Of a DNA stretch of 64,000 bases, positions 17,984-25,832 are shown piece after piece. The notes below the pieces were generated by a model. The model was not told the origin of the DNA. It saw only the letters and a program-made list of their open reading frames with translations, and searched no databases. Every line of letters starts with the position of its first letter. Position 1 is the first letter of the stretch. The translations under genes were made by a program, and so were the position numbers. Origin of the DNA: Ramlibacter sp. (GTDB lineage Bacteria > Pseudomonadota > Gammaproteobacteria > Burkholderiales > Burkholderiaceae_C); assembly GCA_029237735.1 (NCBI GenBank), contig JAQZBU010000020.1, forward strand, positions 1 through 64,000, given 5' to 3'.

Positions 17984-18373
17984 TCACGGGCGGGAGCATT
18001 GCGGGCCTGTACCTGCTTTTCGCAGGTAGGCGATGAGGTCGGTCCGGTCCTGCGCATCGGGCACGCCGTCGTAGGTCATGCTGGTGCCCGGCACCACGGC
18101 CATCGGCTTGGCCAGGAAGCGATCAAGAGTCTTGTCGTCCCAGACGAGCTTGGACTTCTTCATCCCGTCCGTGTAGAAGAACCCGGGCACGCTGCCTGCG
18201 CGGCGGCCAAGCAGGCCGCAGTGCCGCGGGCCCACCCGATCGCTTGCAAGCGCGTGGCAGGCGGCGCAGCGGGCATACAGCTGCTCGCCGCGTGCCGCAT
18301 CGGCGGCTTGGGCCGGCGCGGCCGCGATAGCGAGCGCCGACGCCAACGTCGTGCCCGCGGCCAGCATCTTCAT
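17984..18373 (-). CDS. c-type cytochrome, class I
   Basis: A 129-residue periplasmic mono-haem cytochrome c. Signal peptide 1-23 (AAPAQA-A), haem-binding CAACH at 36-40, and the axial Met in PGTSMTYDG (Met99). The block GPRHCGLLGRRAGSVPGFFYTDGMKKSK is typical of cytochrome c2/c550-like proteins. It is the last gene of a three-gene unit: its ATG overlaps the stop of the ferritin-like gene (ATGA), and an ECF sigma factor precedes that. The pairing suggests electron transfer to or from the ferritin-like diiron protein. Confidence 0.9.
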   Translation of the reverse strand: MKMLAAGTTLASALAIAAAPAQAADAARGEQLYARCAACHALASDRVGPRHCGLLGRRAGSVPGFFYTDGMKKSKLVWDDKTLDRFLAKPMAVVPGTSMTYDGVPDAQDRTDLIAYLRKAGTGPQCSRP

Positions 18374-18939
18374 ACCATGAAGGCCGAGGGCACCGGCACC
18401 TCGCCCAGCGCCTGCCGCAGCACGGCCCAGTGCATGGCCTCGTCGCCCAGGATGCTCGCGGCCGCCTTCGCCAGGTCGCGATTGCCGAACAGCGGCACCG
18501 CGCCCAAATAGGCGCTGACGGCACCTTGCTCCAGCTTCGCCGCGAACTTCAGCACGGCGGCCTGCGAAGTCAGCTGCTCCACGGGGAAGTCGTACTTCGC
18601 CTTCGCCGCCACCGGCTTGCCACCAAGCTTCTGAACGGTCTTCGCCAGCACGTCCGCATGTTCCTTGTGGTGCCCCTGGAAGGTGACGGCCAGTTCGAGC
18701 GCGGGCTTTTGCAGCAGTTTGCTGTCGGCGCCCAACTGATAGGCCGCGATCGCTTCGAGCTCCGCGCCCAGCGCGGTGTTGAGGATCTGAATGTCGGTGG
18801 CCGCCCCGCCCTGCGTCTTGGCCGCGAGCGCATCATTGCCCGCGAGCAGCGCTATCGCCGCCCCCGAGAGCACGAGGCCCGATTGCCCGAGGAACAGGCG
18901 GCGTGCCGCGGCGGGGTTGGGCATGGTGAGGAATGACAT
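18370..18939 (-). CDS. Exported ferritin-like domain protein
   Basis: A 189-residue four-helix-bundle protein. The N terminus has RRLFLGQSG (13-21) before a hydrophobic stretch ending LAA near 40, a Tat-like signal, so a folded metalloprotein may be exported. Helices carry diiron-type ligand pairs: LGAELEAIAAYQLG, FQGHHKEHADVL, AAKLEQGAVSAYLGAV and LGDEAMHWAVLRQALG. It is shorter than cage ferritins and closer to the DUF4439/Ferritin_2-like group. It lies 18 bases after the sigma factor gene and overlaps the cytochrome gene. Confidence 0.85.
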   Translation of the reverse strand: MSFLTMPNPAAARRLFLGQSGLVLSGAAIALLAGNDALAAKTQGGAATDIQILNTALGAELEAIAAYQLGADSKLLQKPALELAVTFQGHHKEHADVLAKTVQKLGGKPVAAKAKYDFPVEQLTSQAAVLKFAAKLEQGAVSAYLGAVPLFGNRDLAKAAASILGDEAMHWAVLRQALGEVPVPSAFMV

Positions 18940-18957
18940 AGTGAAGCTCCTTCAGGT

Positions 18958-19671
18958 CTACGGATGGGGCGGAACAGGCCCGCCGGGGGTGATGGATGCC
19001 AGCACGCTGGCGACGATGCGGTCGCAGCGAACGCCCGCGAAGGAGAACGCGTCCTCCATGGCAAAGTCCATGTCGCGCGACAGGCTCTCGCGCAGTTGCG
19101 CGCGTGCACGAAAGAAGCGCGTGCGCACCGTCGTCTCGGGGATGCCCAGCAAGGCCGCGACTTCCTCCACCGGCATTTCCTCCACGGCACGCAGCATGAA
19201 CACCGTGCGGAACAGGTCCGGCAGCTGGTCGATGCGCGCCTCCATCAGGCGGCGCATTTCGCCGCGGCTGGCGGCCATGTCGGGCCGCTGGTCGTCGTCG
19301 GCTTGCATCGCCACCTCCGCTTGTTCTTCGTCCGATTCAGGGGCCACGCCGAAAGTCACGACGTTGGAAGCCCGCCGGCGCACGCGCTTGAAGGCCTCGT
19401 TGAGGGCGATGCGCACCAGCCAGCTGGAAAGCTTCGCGTCGCCGCGGAAGCTGCCCAGCGCCCGCCATGCGCAAAGGTAGGCCTCCTGCACGGCGTCTTC
19501 GGTGTCGGCGTCGCTCTTGAGGATGCTGCGCACGGTGCGAAACAGCAGCCGGTTGTGGCGGCGCATGATCGCCTCGAACGCGGGCGCCGAGCCGGCGGCG
19601 GCAAGGCTTGCCAGTTCTGCGTCGGTGGCACTTTCGGCGGCCACGGCCGTGAGGGAAGTGTGTGTTGGCAT
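18958..19671 (-). CDS. ECF-type RNA polymerase sigma factor
   Basis: A 237-residue sigma-70 family factor of the extracytoplasmic type. Region 2 spans about 36-100 (RHNRLLFRTVRSILKSDADTEDAVQEAYLCAWRA split around DAED/TEDAVQEAY), and region 4 about 150-200 (MPVEEVAALLGIPETTVRTRFFRAR). Between them is an acidic linker. ATG at 19671 follows GGAGGACC. No anti-sigma factor gene adjoins it; the gene is followed by the exported ferritin-like protein and cytochrome c. A GGAAC sequence on the minus strand at 19713-19709 resembles an ECF -35 element, hinting at autoregulation. The signal is unknown. Confidence 0.9.
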   Translation of the reverse strand: MPTHTSLTAVAAESATDAELASLAAAGSAPAFEAIMRRHNRLLFRTVRSILKSDADTEDAVQEAYLCAWRALGSFRGDAKLSSWLVRIALNEAFKRVRRRASNVVTFGVAPESDEEQAEVAMQADDDQRPDMAASRGEMRRLMEARIDQLPDLFRTVFMLRAVEEMPVEEVAALLGIPETTVRTRFFRARAQLRESLSRDMDFAMEDAFSFAGVRCDRIVASVLASITPGGPVPPHP

Positions 19672-19815
19672 GATCGGTCCTCCATAGGATGCGGCTCGAT
19701 CCCGCTGCGTTCCCGGCAGGGTCGAGTTTCGTTTGTACTCGCGTCGCGCCGGGTACCGCCTGCTGCGACGCGAGCGTGGTGGTACGCCACCGGTGGCGTG
19801 CCTACAGTGTTGGCA

Positions 19816-20049
19816 GCAAATCCGCGTGCGGGTGGGCCATGCCGCGCAATCAGACGATGCGCCTGCGAGGAGTGGTTTTGCGCTCGGCGCGAAGCGCTTC
19901 GTGAACATTCTCATCTCGCCTGTTTGAACGTAGCGGCCTCAGGGCGCGCAGTGAGTTGCGAGATGCGAGCGCAAAACCACTCATCGCAGGTTTGCCGGCA
20001 AAGCCGGCCGCATCGTCGCGCGGCATGGCCCACCCGCACGCGGATTTGC
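19816..20049. repeat. Long imperfect inverted repeat, intergenic
   Basis: The 463-base gap 19672-20134 has no convincing gene but contains two inverted copies of one unit. The outer arms, 19816-19847 and 20018-20049, are a perfect 32-base match. Inward, GACGATGCG at 19853-19861 pairs with 20009-20017, and a 25-base block at 19862-19886 pairs with 19966-19990 with one mismatch. The right copy carries an extra small hairpin (GCCGGCAAAGCCGGC-like, about 19993-20008). About 79 bases separate the arms; inside is a perfect palindrome GAAGCGCTTC (19891-19900). It lies between the metallophosphoesterase stop and the ECF sigma factor gene. No transposase or flanking duplication was seen. Confidence 0.8.
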
Positions 20050-20134
20050 CCGCGAGGTCATCGAGTGAAGGGTACCCCCAGCCCCACCCGCACGCAGTGC
20101 CCCGCGGCCCGCCCCGCCCCACCCGGCGATCGCG

Positions 20135-20899
20135 CTAGCCGACCTCCACAACGAAACCGGCGTCGAACGCGGCGTTCTCATTGACGCCCTCCCGCGCGTA
20201 ACCCCGCGGGTTGCACACCACGCGCGTTCCGTTGACTGTGTAGTCGAAACTGTCGTGCGTGTGACCGTGGATCCACAGCTGGGCGCGATCGTCACCCAGC
20301 AGGTGCTCGGCCCGGGAGACGAAGCAGGCATTGAGCAGCGAAGTCTCGAAGCGCGGGTGGATGCTGCGGGTCGAGGGCGCGTGGTGCGTGATCACCACCG
20401 TGGGGCCGTCGTGCGGCCGAGCCAGCTCGGCGGCCAGCCAGGCCGCGTGGCGCTGGAATCGCGCGGCAGTGTCCCTGGGTTGCAGCACGGCCTGCGGATC
20501 GTCGCCGGTCCTGATGCGGCTGTAGTCGCGCATGAAGCGAACGGCATCCGCGATCGCGGCCTCGCGTTGTTCGCCTTCGCCGAAGAGCAGGAAGTCCGTC
20601 CACAGCGTCGAGCCGAGGAACCGCACGTCGCCGATGACCAAGCTCTCATCGTCGAGCAGCCGCACGTTGGAGCGCGCGGACAAGGCCTTGAACTGGGCCG
20701 CCGTTGCCTCGATGCTGCCGCCATAGAACTCATGATTGCCCAGCACATACAGCACAGGTTTGCCGAGCTGCGACGCCCACGCCACCGCCTGCGGCGGACG
20801 GGCGATATCGCCGGCCAGGACGACAAGGTCCGCATCGGTGGGAGGCAGCGCGAGCGCACCCTGCCCCAGGTGCAGGTCGGACAGGATATGGAGTTTCAT
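20135..20899 (-). CDS. Calcineurin-like metallophosphoesterase
   Basis: A 254-residue cytosolic phosphoesterase with a two-metal active site: SDLHLG (Asp8, His10), AGDIA (Asp31), LGNHEFYGG (Asn55, His56), ITHHAPS and HGHTHDS. No signal peptide or membrane segment. The substrate could be a nucleotide, cyclic nucleotide or phosphoprotein; the order of motifs fits small stand-alone bacterial phosphoesterases. Its ATG at 20899 is 53 bases from the divergent MarR gene, and the operator-like dyad at 20925-20943 lies between them, so the MarR protein may control both. Confidence 0.88.
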   Translation of the reverse strand: MKLHILSDLHLGQGALALPPTDADLVVLAGDIARPPQAVAWASQLGKPVLYVLGNHEFYGGSIEATAAQFKALSARSNVRLLDDESLVIGDVRFLGSTLWTDFLLFGEGEQREAAIADAVRFMRDYSRIRTGDDPQAVLQPRDTAARFQRHAAWLAAELARPHDGPTVVITHHAPSTRSIHPRFETSLLNACFVSRAEHLLGDDRAQLWIHGHTHDSFDYTVNGTRVVCNPRGYAREGVNENAAFDAGFVVEVG

Positions 20900-20924
20900 C
20901 GTCGGCTGGAGGGTCTCTTGCCTT

Positions 20925-20943
20925 TATATCATGCCGTGATATA
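20925..20943. promoter_or_regulatory. Operator-like dyad TATATCA-N5-TGATATA
   Basis: A perfect inverted repeat with seven-base arms, TATATCA (20925-20931) and TGATATA (20937-20943), and a five-base spacer. It is the most AT-rich part of the gap between the divergent metallophosphoesterase and MarR genes and sits 10 bases before the MarR ATG. Size and position fit a MarR-family autoregulatory operator. Confidence 0.6.
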
Positions 20944-20952
20944 TTGAACCGT

Positions 20953-21375
20953 ATGCATGCTATCAAAACAAGGTCTTCAGGCCCGCCTCTGGCCAAGGCT
21001 GAGTTCGAGGCGCTGGCGGAATTCCGCTACCAGTTGCGCCGTTTCCTTCGCTTCAGCGAGGAAGTCACGCGCGAGAGCGGCATCACGCCCCTGCAGTACC
21101 AGCTCATGCTGCAGATCAAGGGCTTTCCCGGCCGCGACTGGGCCACGATTGGCGAATTGGCCGAGCGCCTTCAGTCCAAGCACCACGGCGTGGTCGCGCT
21201 CGTCTCGCGCTGCGAATCGCTCGGGCTTGTGCAGCGGCAGGCCAGCGTCAGCGACCTGCGCCGGGTAGAAATCCGCCTCACGCCCGAGGGGGAGCGTTGC
21301 GCCTCCCGCCTGGCGCGGCTGCACCGCGACGAGCTTGCTTCGCTGCAAGGCCTGCTCGACCTGGAGGCCGCGTGA
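20953..21375 (+). CDS. MarR family transcriptional regulator
   Basis: A 140-residue winged-helix regulator. The DNA-binding part covers about 46-112: PLQYQLMLQIKG, then WATIGELAERLQSKHHGVVALVSRCESLGLVQRQ (recognition helix around 75-88) and the wing SVSDLRRVEIRLTPEG. N- and C-terminal helices would form the dimer. The ATG at 20953 lies just after the dyad TATATCA-N5-TGATATA. One base after its stop begins the PAS-domain gene, so both are co-transcribed. Ligand unknown. Confidence 0.88.
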   Translation: MHAIKTRSSGPPLAKAEFEALAEFRYQLRRFLRFSEEVTRESGITPLQYQLMLQIKGFPGRDWATIGELAERLQSKHHGVVALVSRCESLGLVQRQASVSDLRRVEIRLTPEGERCASRLARLHRDELASLQGLLDLEAA

Positions 21376-21376
21376 G

Positions 21377-21823
21377 ATGAGGCTGCCGCCGCATCTGACG
21401 CATGGCGCCGGCGAGCTGCACCGCGCGATCATCGAGCAGGCGCAGGATGCAGTCATTCTTGCCGACCGCGAGGGCGTGATCCTGTTGTGGAACCGCGGCG
21501 CCGAGATCATCTTCGGCTGGGGCGCGCAAGAGGCCATCGGCCAGAACCTCTCGCTCATCATTCCTGAAAAGTTCCGCCGTGCTCACGATGAAGGCTTTCA
21601 CCGCGCGGTGCAGACCGGGCAGGTGCGGCATGACGGCCGCGTGATGACGACGCGGGCGCAGCACAAGTGGGGCTGCCGCCTGTACGTGGATATGAGCTTC
21701 GGCCTGCTGAAGGATGACAACGGAATCGTGACCGGCGTTTTCGCCATCGGCCGCGATGGCACCGCGCGCCATCTGGAGGAAGTCGCCCGCCGCGTCGAAG
21801 CCGAAGCGCACGCCGATCACTGA
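21377..21823 (+). CDS. Stand-alone PAS domain protein
   Basis: A 148-residue cytosolic protein consisting of a single PAS fold. Typical PAS blocks: AIIEQAQDAVILADREGVILLWNRGAEIIFGW split over residues 17-48, then EAIGQNLSLIIPEKFRRAHDEG and the C-terminal strands RLYVDMSFGLLKDDNGIVTGVFAIGRDGT. There is no kinase, cyclase or DNA-binding output domain. It starts one base after the MarR stop, implying translational coupling and a shared signal. A haem, flavin or small ligand is possible; no flavin-binding Cys motif of LOV domains is seen. Confidence 0.85.
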   Translation: MRLPPHLTHGAGELHRAIIEQAQDAVILADREGVILLWNRGAEIIFGWGAQEAIGQNLSLIIPEKFRRAHDEGFHRAVQTGQVRHDGRVMTTRAQHKWGCRLYVDMSFGLLKDDNGIVTGVFAIGRDGTARHLEEVARRVEAEAHADH

Positions 21824-21835
21824 GCCTTCGCGCGT

Positions 21836-22258
21836 TCAAAGGGTGTAGTCACCGCTGGCCTCCGGCTGGAACAGCATCGCCCCGACCCTGGCCGATTGCA
21901 GGGCCCCGTGCGGGCCGCGCCAGTGCGCGACGTCGCCAACGCGCAAGCCCAGCAAGCTCGTGCCGAGCGGCGAGAGTACAGAGACGAAACCCTGCGCCGG
22001 CTCGGCGTCATCGGGATAGCAGACCGTGAACTTGCCGGGTGCAGCCCCTACTGTGTCGGCCAGCATCACCCGCGAATACATCGTCACGACGTCGGGTGGC
22101 ACGCGGCCCGACTCCACCAGGTCGCTGTACGACAGCAACTCGTCGAGCCCTTCGAGGAAGGGCAACAACCGCGGGTCGGCCTTGGCCTGGGCCATGAGGC
22201 GCGTCAGGCGCACGTGATCGATTTCGGTGAGCGTACGCTCGAGACTGGACACTTTCAT
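21836..22258 (-). CDS. rnk: Regulator of nucleoside diphosphate kinase, GreA/GreB-type (Rnk)
   Basis: A 140-residue protein of the Rnk family, which binds RNA polymerase at the secondary channel like GreA/GreB but has a shortened coiled coil. Residues 1-55 form the short coiled coil (LTEIDHVRLTRLMAQAK and onward), and 57-130 the FKBP-like C domain: VVTMYSRVMLADT, FTVCYPDDAEPAQGFVSVLSPLGTSLLGLRVGD. Convergent with the PAS gene (12 bases). A 331-base upstream region separates it from the glutathione transferase gene. Confidence 0.88.
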   Translation of the reverse strand: MKVSSLERTLTEIDHVRLTRLMAQAKADPRLLPFLEGLDELLSYSDLVESGRVPPDVVTMYSRVMLADTVGAAPGKFTVCYPDDAEPAQGFVSVLSPLGTSLLGLRVGDVAHWRGPHGALQSARVGAMLFQPEASGDYTL

Positions 22259-22589
22259 GGAACACTCCTGAAGTCAGGCGACGCGCGGGCCATTAGCGCG
22301 CGCGTCATCGCGCGGGGGTGGTTGCCCGGCGATCAGGTGTTGCGCAAAAGGGGGAAGTGAGAATCGCCGGGCTCAGGAATGTGCCTGGCGTCGTGGGCAC
22401 ATCCGGCGAGCCTGCGCCGTCCCGCACGCGTTCATGGCGCGGACCATCGCTTCGCGGAACGCGAAGGCCCGGTTGACGACGATGACGGCAGTGGTGTTCA
22501 CACGCCAGAGTCTAAGCCATTGCGCCGCTGCGCCACAACCGCAGTGCAATACCCCAGTCGGCGTTGCCGGATTGTCGGCATCCGACAAT
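22259..22589. other. Intergenic region without a convincing gene
   Basis: Lies between the Rnk start and the glutathione transferase stop on the same strand, so it should hold the rnk promoter. A 71-codon frame on the minus strand (22373-22588) has no family resemblance, a Cys/Arg-rich end and its start inside the hairpin at 22570-22590; I do not call it a gene. No tRNA, riboswitch or repeat copy was seen apart from the hairpin. Confidence 0.5.
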
Positions 22590-22590
22590 C
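22570..22590. terminator. Perfect stem-loop after the glutathione transferase gene
   Basis: GATTGTCGG (22570-22578), a CAT loop, then CCGACAATC (22582-22590): a nine-base perfect stem whose last base is part of the transferase stop codon on the minus strand. Position suggests an mRNA 3-prime end structure or terminator for that gene, but no T-run follows, so intrinsic termination is not established. An operator role is also possible. Confidence 0.4.
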
Positions 22591-23231
22591 TACATCTTGG
22601 GCGCGGCCTTGCGGTCGGCCGCGACCTTCTGCGCCGTGGGCCGTTCGCCTATGAATTTCGTGTAGCTCCTGTGGTCGATGCCACCTGCCGAAAGCAGGTC
22701 TTCACCGAACACCGTCTTGGTCGCCAGCGCGACGAGTGGCAGGTGGTTGAACGCGGAGCAGTCGGCCTGAGTGAAGGTATCGCCCGCCACGAAGGGCGCG
22801 AATTTCGCCAGGCGCTTGAGCGCGGCGATGTTCTTCTCAAGCTGCTTGCGGATGCGCGCTGCATTGGACTCGCCGAGGGGCGCGCCGCCGAAGAACGCCT
22901 GGCCATACAACTGCCGCGCCACCATCTCGATGTGCCAGTCGATGAACGTTGTCAGCTCGCGAACCTTGGCCGCGGCGAACGGGTCGGCCGGCAGCAGCGG
23001 CGGCTGGGGATAGGTGGCCTCGATCCACTCCATGATCGGCTGGCTTTCGCACAGTGTCCCCTGCTCCGTGGTGATGTAGGGGATCTTCGCGAGCGGCGAG
23101 GCGGCCAGCACGGCATCTTCGGTGCTGTGCGTCGCCTGGTGGGTCTCGGTGAAAGGCACACCCTTTTCGAGCAGCGCGAGCTTGACCTTGTTGTAGTAGT
23201 TCGAGACGGCTAAACCGTGAAGCGTAATCAT
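22590..23231 (-). CDS. Glutathione S-transferase
   Basis: A 213-residue cytosolic transferase. The thioredoxin-like domain occupies 1-78 (ITLHGLAVSNYYNKVKLALLEKG, with SPLAKIPYITTEQGTLCESQPIMEWIE carrying the cis-Pro and the Glu-Ser glutathione-binding pair), and an all-helical domain with FVAGDTFTQADCSAFNHLPL follows. The active residue is likely Ser10 or a nearby Tyr. It is the last of four genes on this strand after TctC, SDR and racemase genes, with a 66-base gap to the racemase stop, so co-transcription is possible but not certain. Confidence 0.9.
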   Translation of the reverse strand: MITLHGLAVSNYYNKVKLALLEKGVPFTETHQATHSTEDAVLAASPLAKIPYITTEQGTLCESQPIMEWIEATYPQPPLLPADPFAAAKVRELTTFIDWHIEMVARQLYGQAFFGGAPLGESNAARIRKQLEKNIAALKRLAKFAPFVAGDTFTQADCSAFNHLPLVALATKTVFGEDLLSAGGIDHRSYTKFIGERPTAQKVAADRKAAPKM

Positions 23232-23297
23232 GAAAGTCTCCGAAATGTGCTGCTACTGTAGCCGCGCCGCCCGCCCGGCATTGCAACTCTCGTGACA

Positions 23298-23990
23298 CTA
23301 CGGGTTCACGGCATGCCGCAACGCGGCCCGCGCGAGCAGCCGCGTCGAATCCAGCGTCGGCAGCGGCGAGTTCGCGTCGTTGATGATCAGCGGAATCTCC
23401 GTGCAGCCGAGGACGACGGCGTCGCACCCCTCGCCTTGCATTCGGCCGATCACCTGCTGGAAATACGCGACGGCTTGCGCTGACGTGACCCCATATACCA
23501 GTTCGTCCATGATGAAGCGGTTGATCTGCTCGCGCTCGTCGGCCGTGGGCCGCAGGAAATCCAGCCCGCGCGCGGTGAGCTTCTGCGGATAGACGTCGCT
23601 TTCGACCAGCCACTTCGTCCCCGTGATCGCGAGGCGCCTGAACCCCCTTTCCACGGCCTGCCCCGCCACGACATCCGCGATATGCAGCCAGGGCAGCGGC
23701 GAGCGCGATTCGACGTACGGCAGCGCCTGGTGGATCGTGTTGTCCGGGCAGATGAGGAAATCCGCGCCGATACGCGCGAGCTTTTCCGCCGACGCGAGCA
23801 TCAGCTCTCCCACGCCCTTCCAGTCATCGCGGTAGATGCGCTCCATGTAATCCGCCAGCGATGGCGTGTGCATCGACACCTCCGGATGCGCGTGGGGCCC
23901 GAGCAGCTGCGCACCCTCGGTGCAGATGGTGCGGTAGCAAAGCGACGCGCCTTCGGCCGAACACGCGACGATGCCGATGTGCTGCGTCAT
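23298..23990 (-). CDS. Aspartate/glutamate racemase family protein
   Basis: A 230-residue two-domain racemase-fold protein. The two catalytic Cys of the family are present in FLICPDNT (Cys81) and VVLGCTEIPL (Cys196), with IGIVACSAEGA at the N terminus. The YgeA-like group racemises amino acids or isomerises hydantoins. The ATG at 23990 overlaps the stop of the SDR gene by four bases (ATGA); a longer frame to 24092 runs inside that gene and is unsupported. It belongs to the TctC-SDR-racemase unit. Confidence 0.88.
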   Translation of the reverse strand: MTQHIGIVACSAEGASLCYRTICTEGAQLLGPHAHPEVSMHTPSLADYMERIYRDDWKGVGELMLASAEKLARIGADFLICPDNTIHQALPYVESRSPLPWLHIADVVAGQAVERGFRRLAITGTKWLVESDVYPQKLTARGLDFLRPTADEREQINRFIMDELVYGVTSAQAVAYFQQVIGRMQGEGCDAVVLGCTEIPLIINDANSPLPTLDSTRLLARAALRHAVNP

Positions 23991-24778
23991 ACCGGCTTTG
24001 CGGCTGCCTGCACCTGGCGTGAGCCGAGGTGGATGCCGCCGTCCAGCAGGAGCAGCTCGCCGGTGACGCTGCGCGCGCCATCCACCAGCCACACGATGGC
24101 CTCGGCCACGTCTTCAGGACTGGAAGCGCGCTGCAACGGTACGCTGGACTCGAAGGACGCCTTCACTTTATCGAAGCCCGCTTGGCCCATGCCATCCACG
24201 AACCAGCGCGAAGTGACCAGGCCGGGGCAGACGGCGTTGACGCGAATCTCGGGCGCGAGCTCTCGCGCGAGGTGCAGCGTCATCGAGTTCACCGCCCCCT
24301 TGGACGCGATGTAAGGCATGGATGAGCCGATTCCCAGCGAGCCCGCCACCGACGAGACGTTGACGATGCAGCCGCGCGCGGCCTTCAGCGAGGGCACGCA
24401 GGCCCGCACCATCTGGAAGGTGCCGACCACGTTCACACCCATGATCCGCTGGAAGGCTGCTGCGTCCAAAGCTTCCCAGGCGGCGTCCCTGCCGAACACG
24501 GAGGTGCCCGCGTTGTTGACAAGGGCATCCAGCCGCTTCCAGCGTTTATGCGCCGCCTGCACCATCGCCTTGCAATCGGCGTCCTCGGCGACGTTGCCGC
24601 GCAGCAGCAGCGTGTCGGCACCGGCCTCCCTGCACGCTGCCTGAGTTGCCTGCGCCTCGCTTTCGCTCTTCGAGTAATTGATCAGCAGGTTGTAGCCGCG
24701 CCGCGCGAGGGCCAGGGCCGTCGCCGCCCCGATCCCGGTGGCCGAACCCGTGACGATGGCCGCCTTGCGTTCGATCAC
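23987..24778 (-). CDS. SDR family oxidoreductase
   Basis: A 263-residue NAD(P)-dependent short-chain dehydrogenase. Cofactor motif TGSATGIG (10-17), NNAG (88-91), catalytic Ser142/143, Tyr156 and Lys160 in YIASK, and NAVCPGLV after it. Resembles 3-oxoacyl-ACP reductase-like enzymes that act on small hydroxyacids or alcohols. The start is a GTG at 24778, four bases after the TctC stop, without a clear ribosome site. Its stop overlaps the racemase start. Confidence 0.9.
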   Translation of the reverse strand: MIERKAAIVTGSATGIGAATALALARRGYNLLINYSKSESEAQATQAACREAGADTLLLRGNVAEDADCKAMVQAAHKRWKRLDALVNNAGTSVFGRDAAWEALDAAAFQRIMGVNVVGTFQMVRACVPSLKAARGCIVNVSSVAGSLGIGSSMPYIASKGAVNSMTLHLARELAPEIRVNAVCPGLVTSRWFVDGMGQAGFDKVKASFESSVPLQRASSPEDVAEAIVWLVDGARSVTGELLLLDGGIHLGSRQVQAAAKPV

Positions 24779-24782
24779 GGCT

Positions 24783-25784
24783 TCAATCGGGCTTGGCGCC
24801 CGACTCCTTCACCACCTTGGCCCACTTCGCGGTTTCGGCCTGCATGAAGGTGCCGAGCGCTTCGGGCGTGCCCGTGGCTACTTCCAGGCCCAGCGTGGCG
24901 AGCTTCTCCTTCACGTCGGGCAGCGCCATCACGCGTGCCGTCTCGGCATTGATGCGCATCTGCACGTCCTTGGGCAAGCCGGCCGGTGCGTACAGAGCGA
25001 ACCACGACGTCGCTTCGAACCCGGGCAGGCCCGATTCAGCGATGGTCGGGATGCTCGGCGCCGCGGGCGAGCGGGCGGCGCTGGTGACGGCAATCGCCTT
25101 CACTTCGCCGGCCTTCACCAGCGGCAGTGCGGAGGGCATGTTGTCGAAGATCATCGCGATGCGGCCGCCCAGCAGATCGGGCACGGCCTGGGCACGGCCC
25201 TTGTACGGGATATGCTGCATCTTCACGCCGGCCATGGTGTTGAAGAGCTCGCCCGAAAGGTGGATCGACGTGCCGCTGCCGGACGAGCCAAACGACAGTG
25301 GCGTTTTCTTCGCCAGCTCGACCAGTTCCTTCACGGTGTTGGCGGGCACGTTCTTGTTGACCACCAGCAGGTTGGGGGTGGACGCCAGGAACGTGATGGG
25401 CGTGAAATCCTTGATGTGGTTGTACGGCATCTTGTCGTACAACGCGGCGTTGATCGCATGCGTGCCGACCGTGCCCACGACCAGCGCCGTGCCATCGGCC
25501 GGGCTCTTGGCCACGAAGTCCGCGCCAATGTTGCCGCCCGCCCCCGGCTTGTTGTCAACAGTAATGGACTGGCCGAGCGACTGGCCCCACTTGTCCGCAA
25601 GGATGCGGGCGAGCGTGTCGGGCGCGCCACCGGGCGGGAACGTCACCACGATCCTCACCGGCTTGGTGGGCCACACGGCAGGTTGCGCCTGGGCCAGGGT
25701 GGCCAGGGCAAGGCCGACCAGCAGCACGCTGGCGGCGATGAACAGTTTACGAACGCTGGGCTTCGTTATCGAACGTGTCGGCAT
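24783..25784 (-). CDS. Bug family tripartite tricarboxylate transporter substrate-binding protein (TctC)
   Basis: A 333-residue periplasmic binding protein of the Bug type, greatly expanded in Bordetella and Comamonadaceae. Signal peptide to about residue 33 (LATLAQAQ-P). Family blocks: WPTKPVRIVVTFPPGGAPD, DNKPGAGGNIGADFVAKSP, and PYKGRAQAVPDLLGGRI. No TctA/TctB membrane genes are adjacent, so it may use a transporter elsewhere or act as a sensor, as some Bug proteins do. It heads a unit with the SDR and racemase genes. Confidence 0.92.
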   Translation of the reverse strand: MPTRSITKPSVRKLFIAASVLLVGLALATLAQAQPAVWPTKPVRIVVTFPPGGAPDTLARILADKWGQSLGQSITVDNKPGAGGNIGADFVAKSPADGTALVVGTVGTHAINAALYDKMPYNHIKDFTPITFLASTPNLLVVNKNVPANTVKELVELAKKTPLSFGSSGSGTSIHLSGELFNTMAGVKMQHIPYKGRAQAVPDLLGGRIAMIFDNMPSALPLVKAGEVKAIAVTSAARSPAAPSIPTIAESGLPGFEATSWFALYAPAGLPKDVQMRINAETARVMALPDVKEKLATLGLEVATGTPEALGTFMQAETAKWAKVVKESGAKPD

Positions 25785-25832
25785 GGGCGGGGTCTCCTTG
25801 GGCCGCCCAGCTTACGCCGCCCTCGCCGGCAT

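Noticed and set aside
22373-22588. Minus-strand frame of 71 codons
   Set aside because: Starts inside a hairpin, has no family resemblance and an Arg/Cys-rich end; likely chance in GC-rich DNA.
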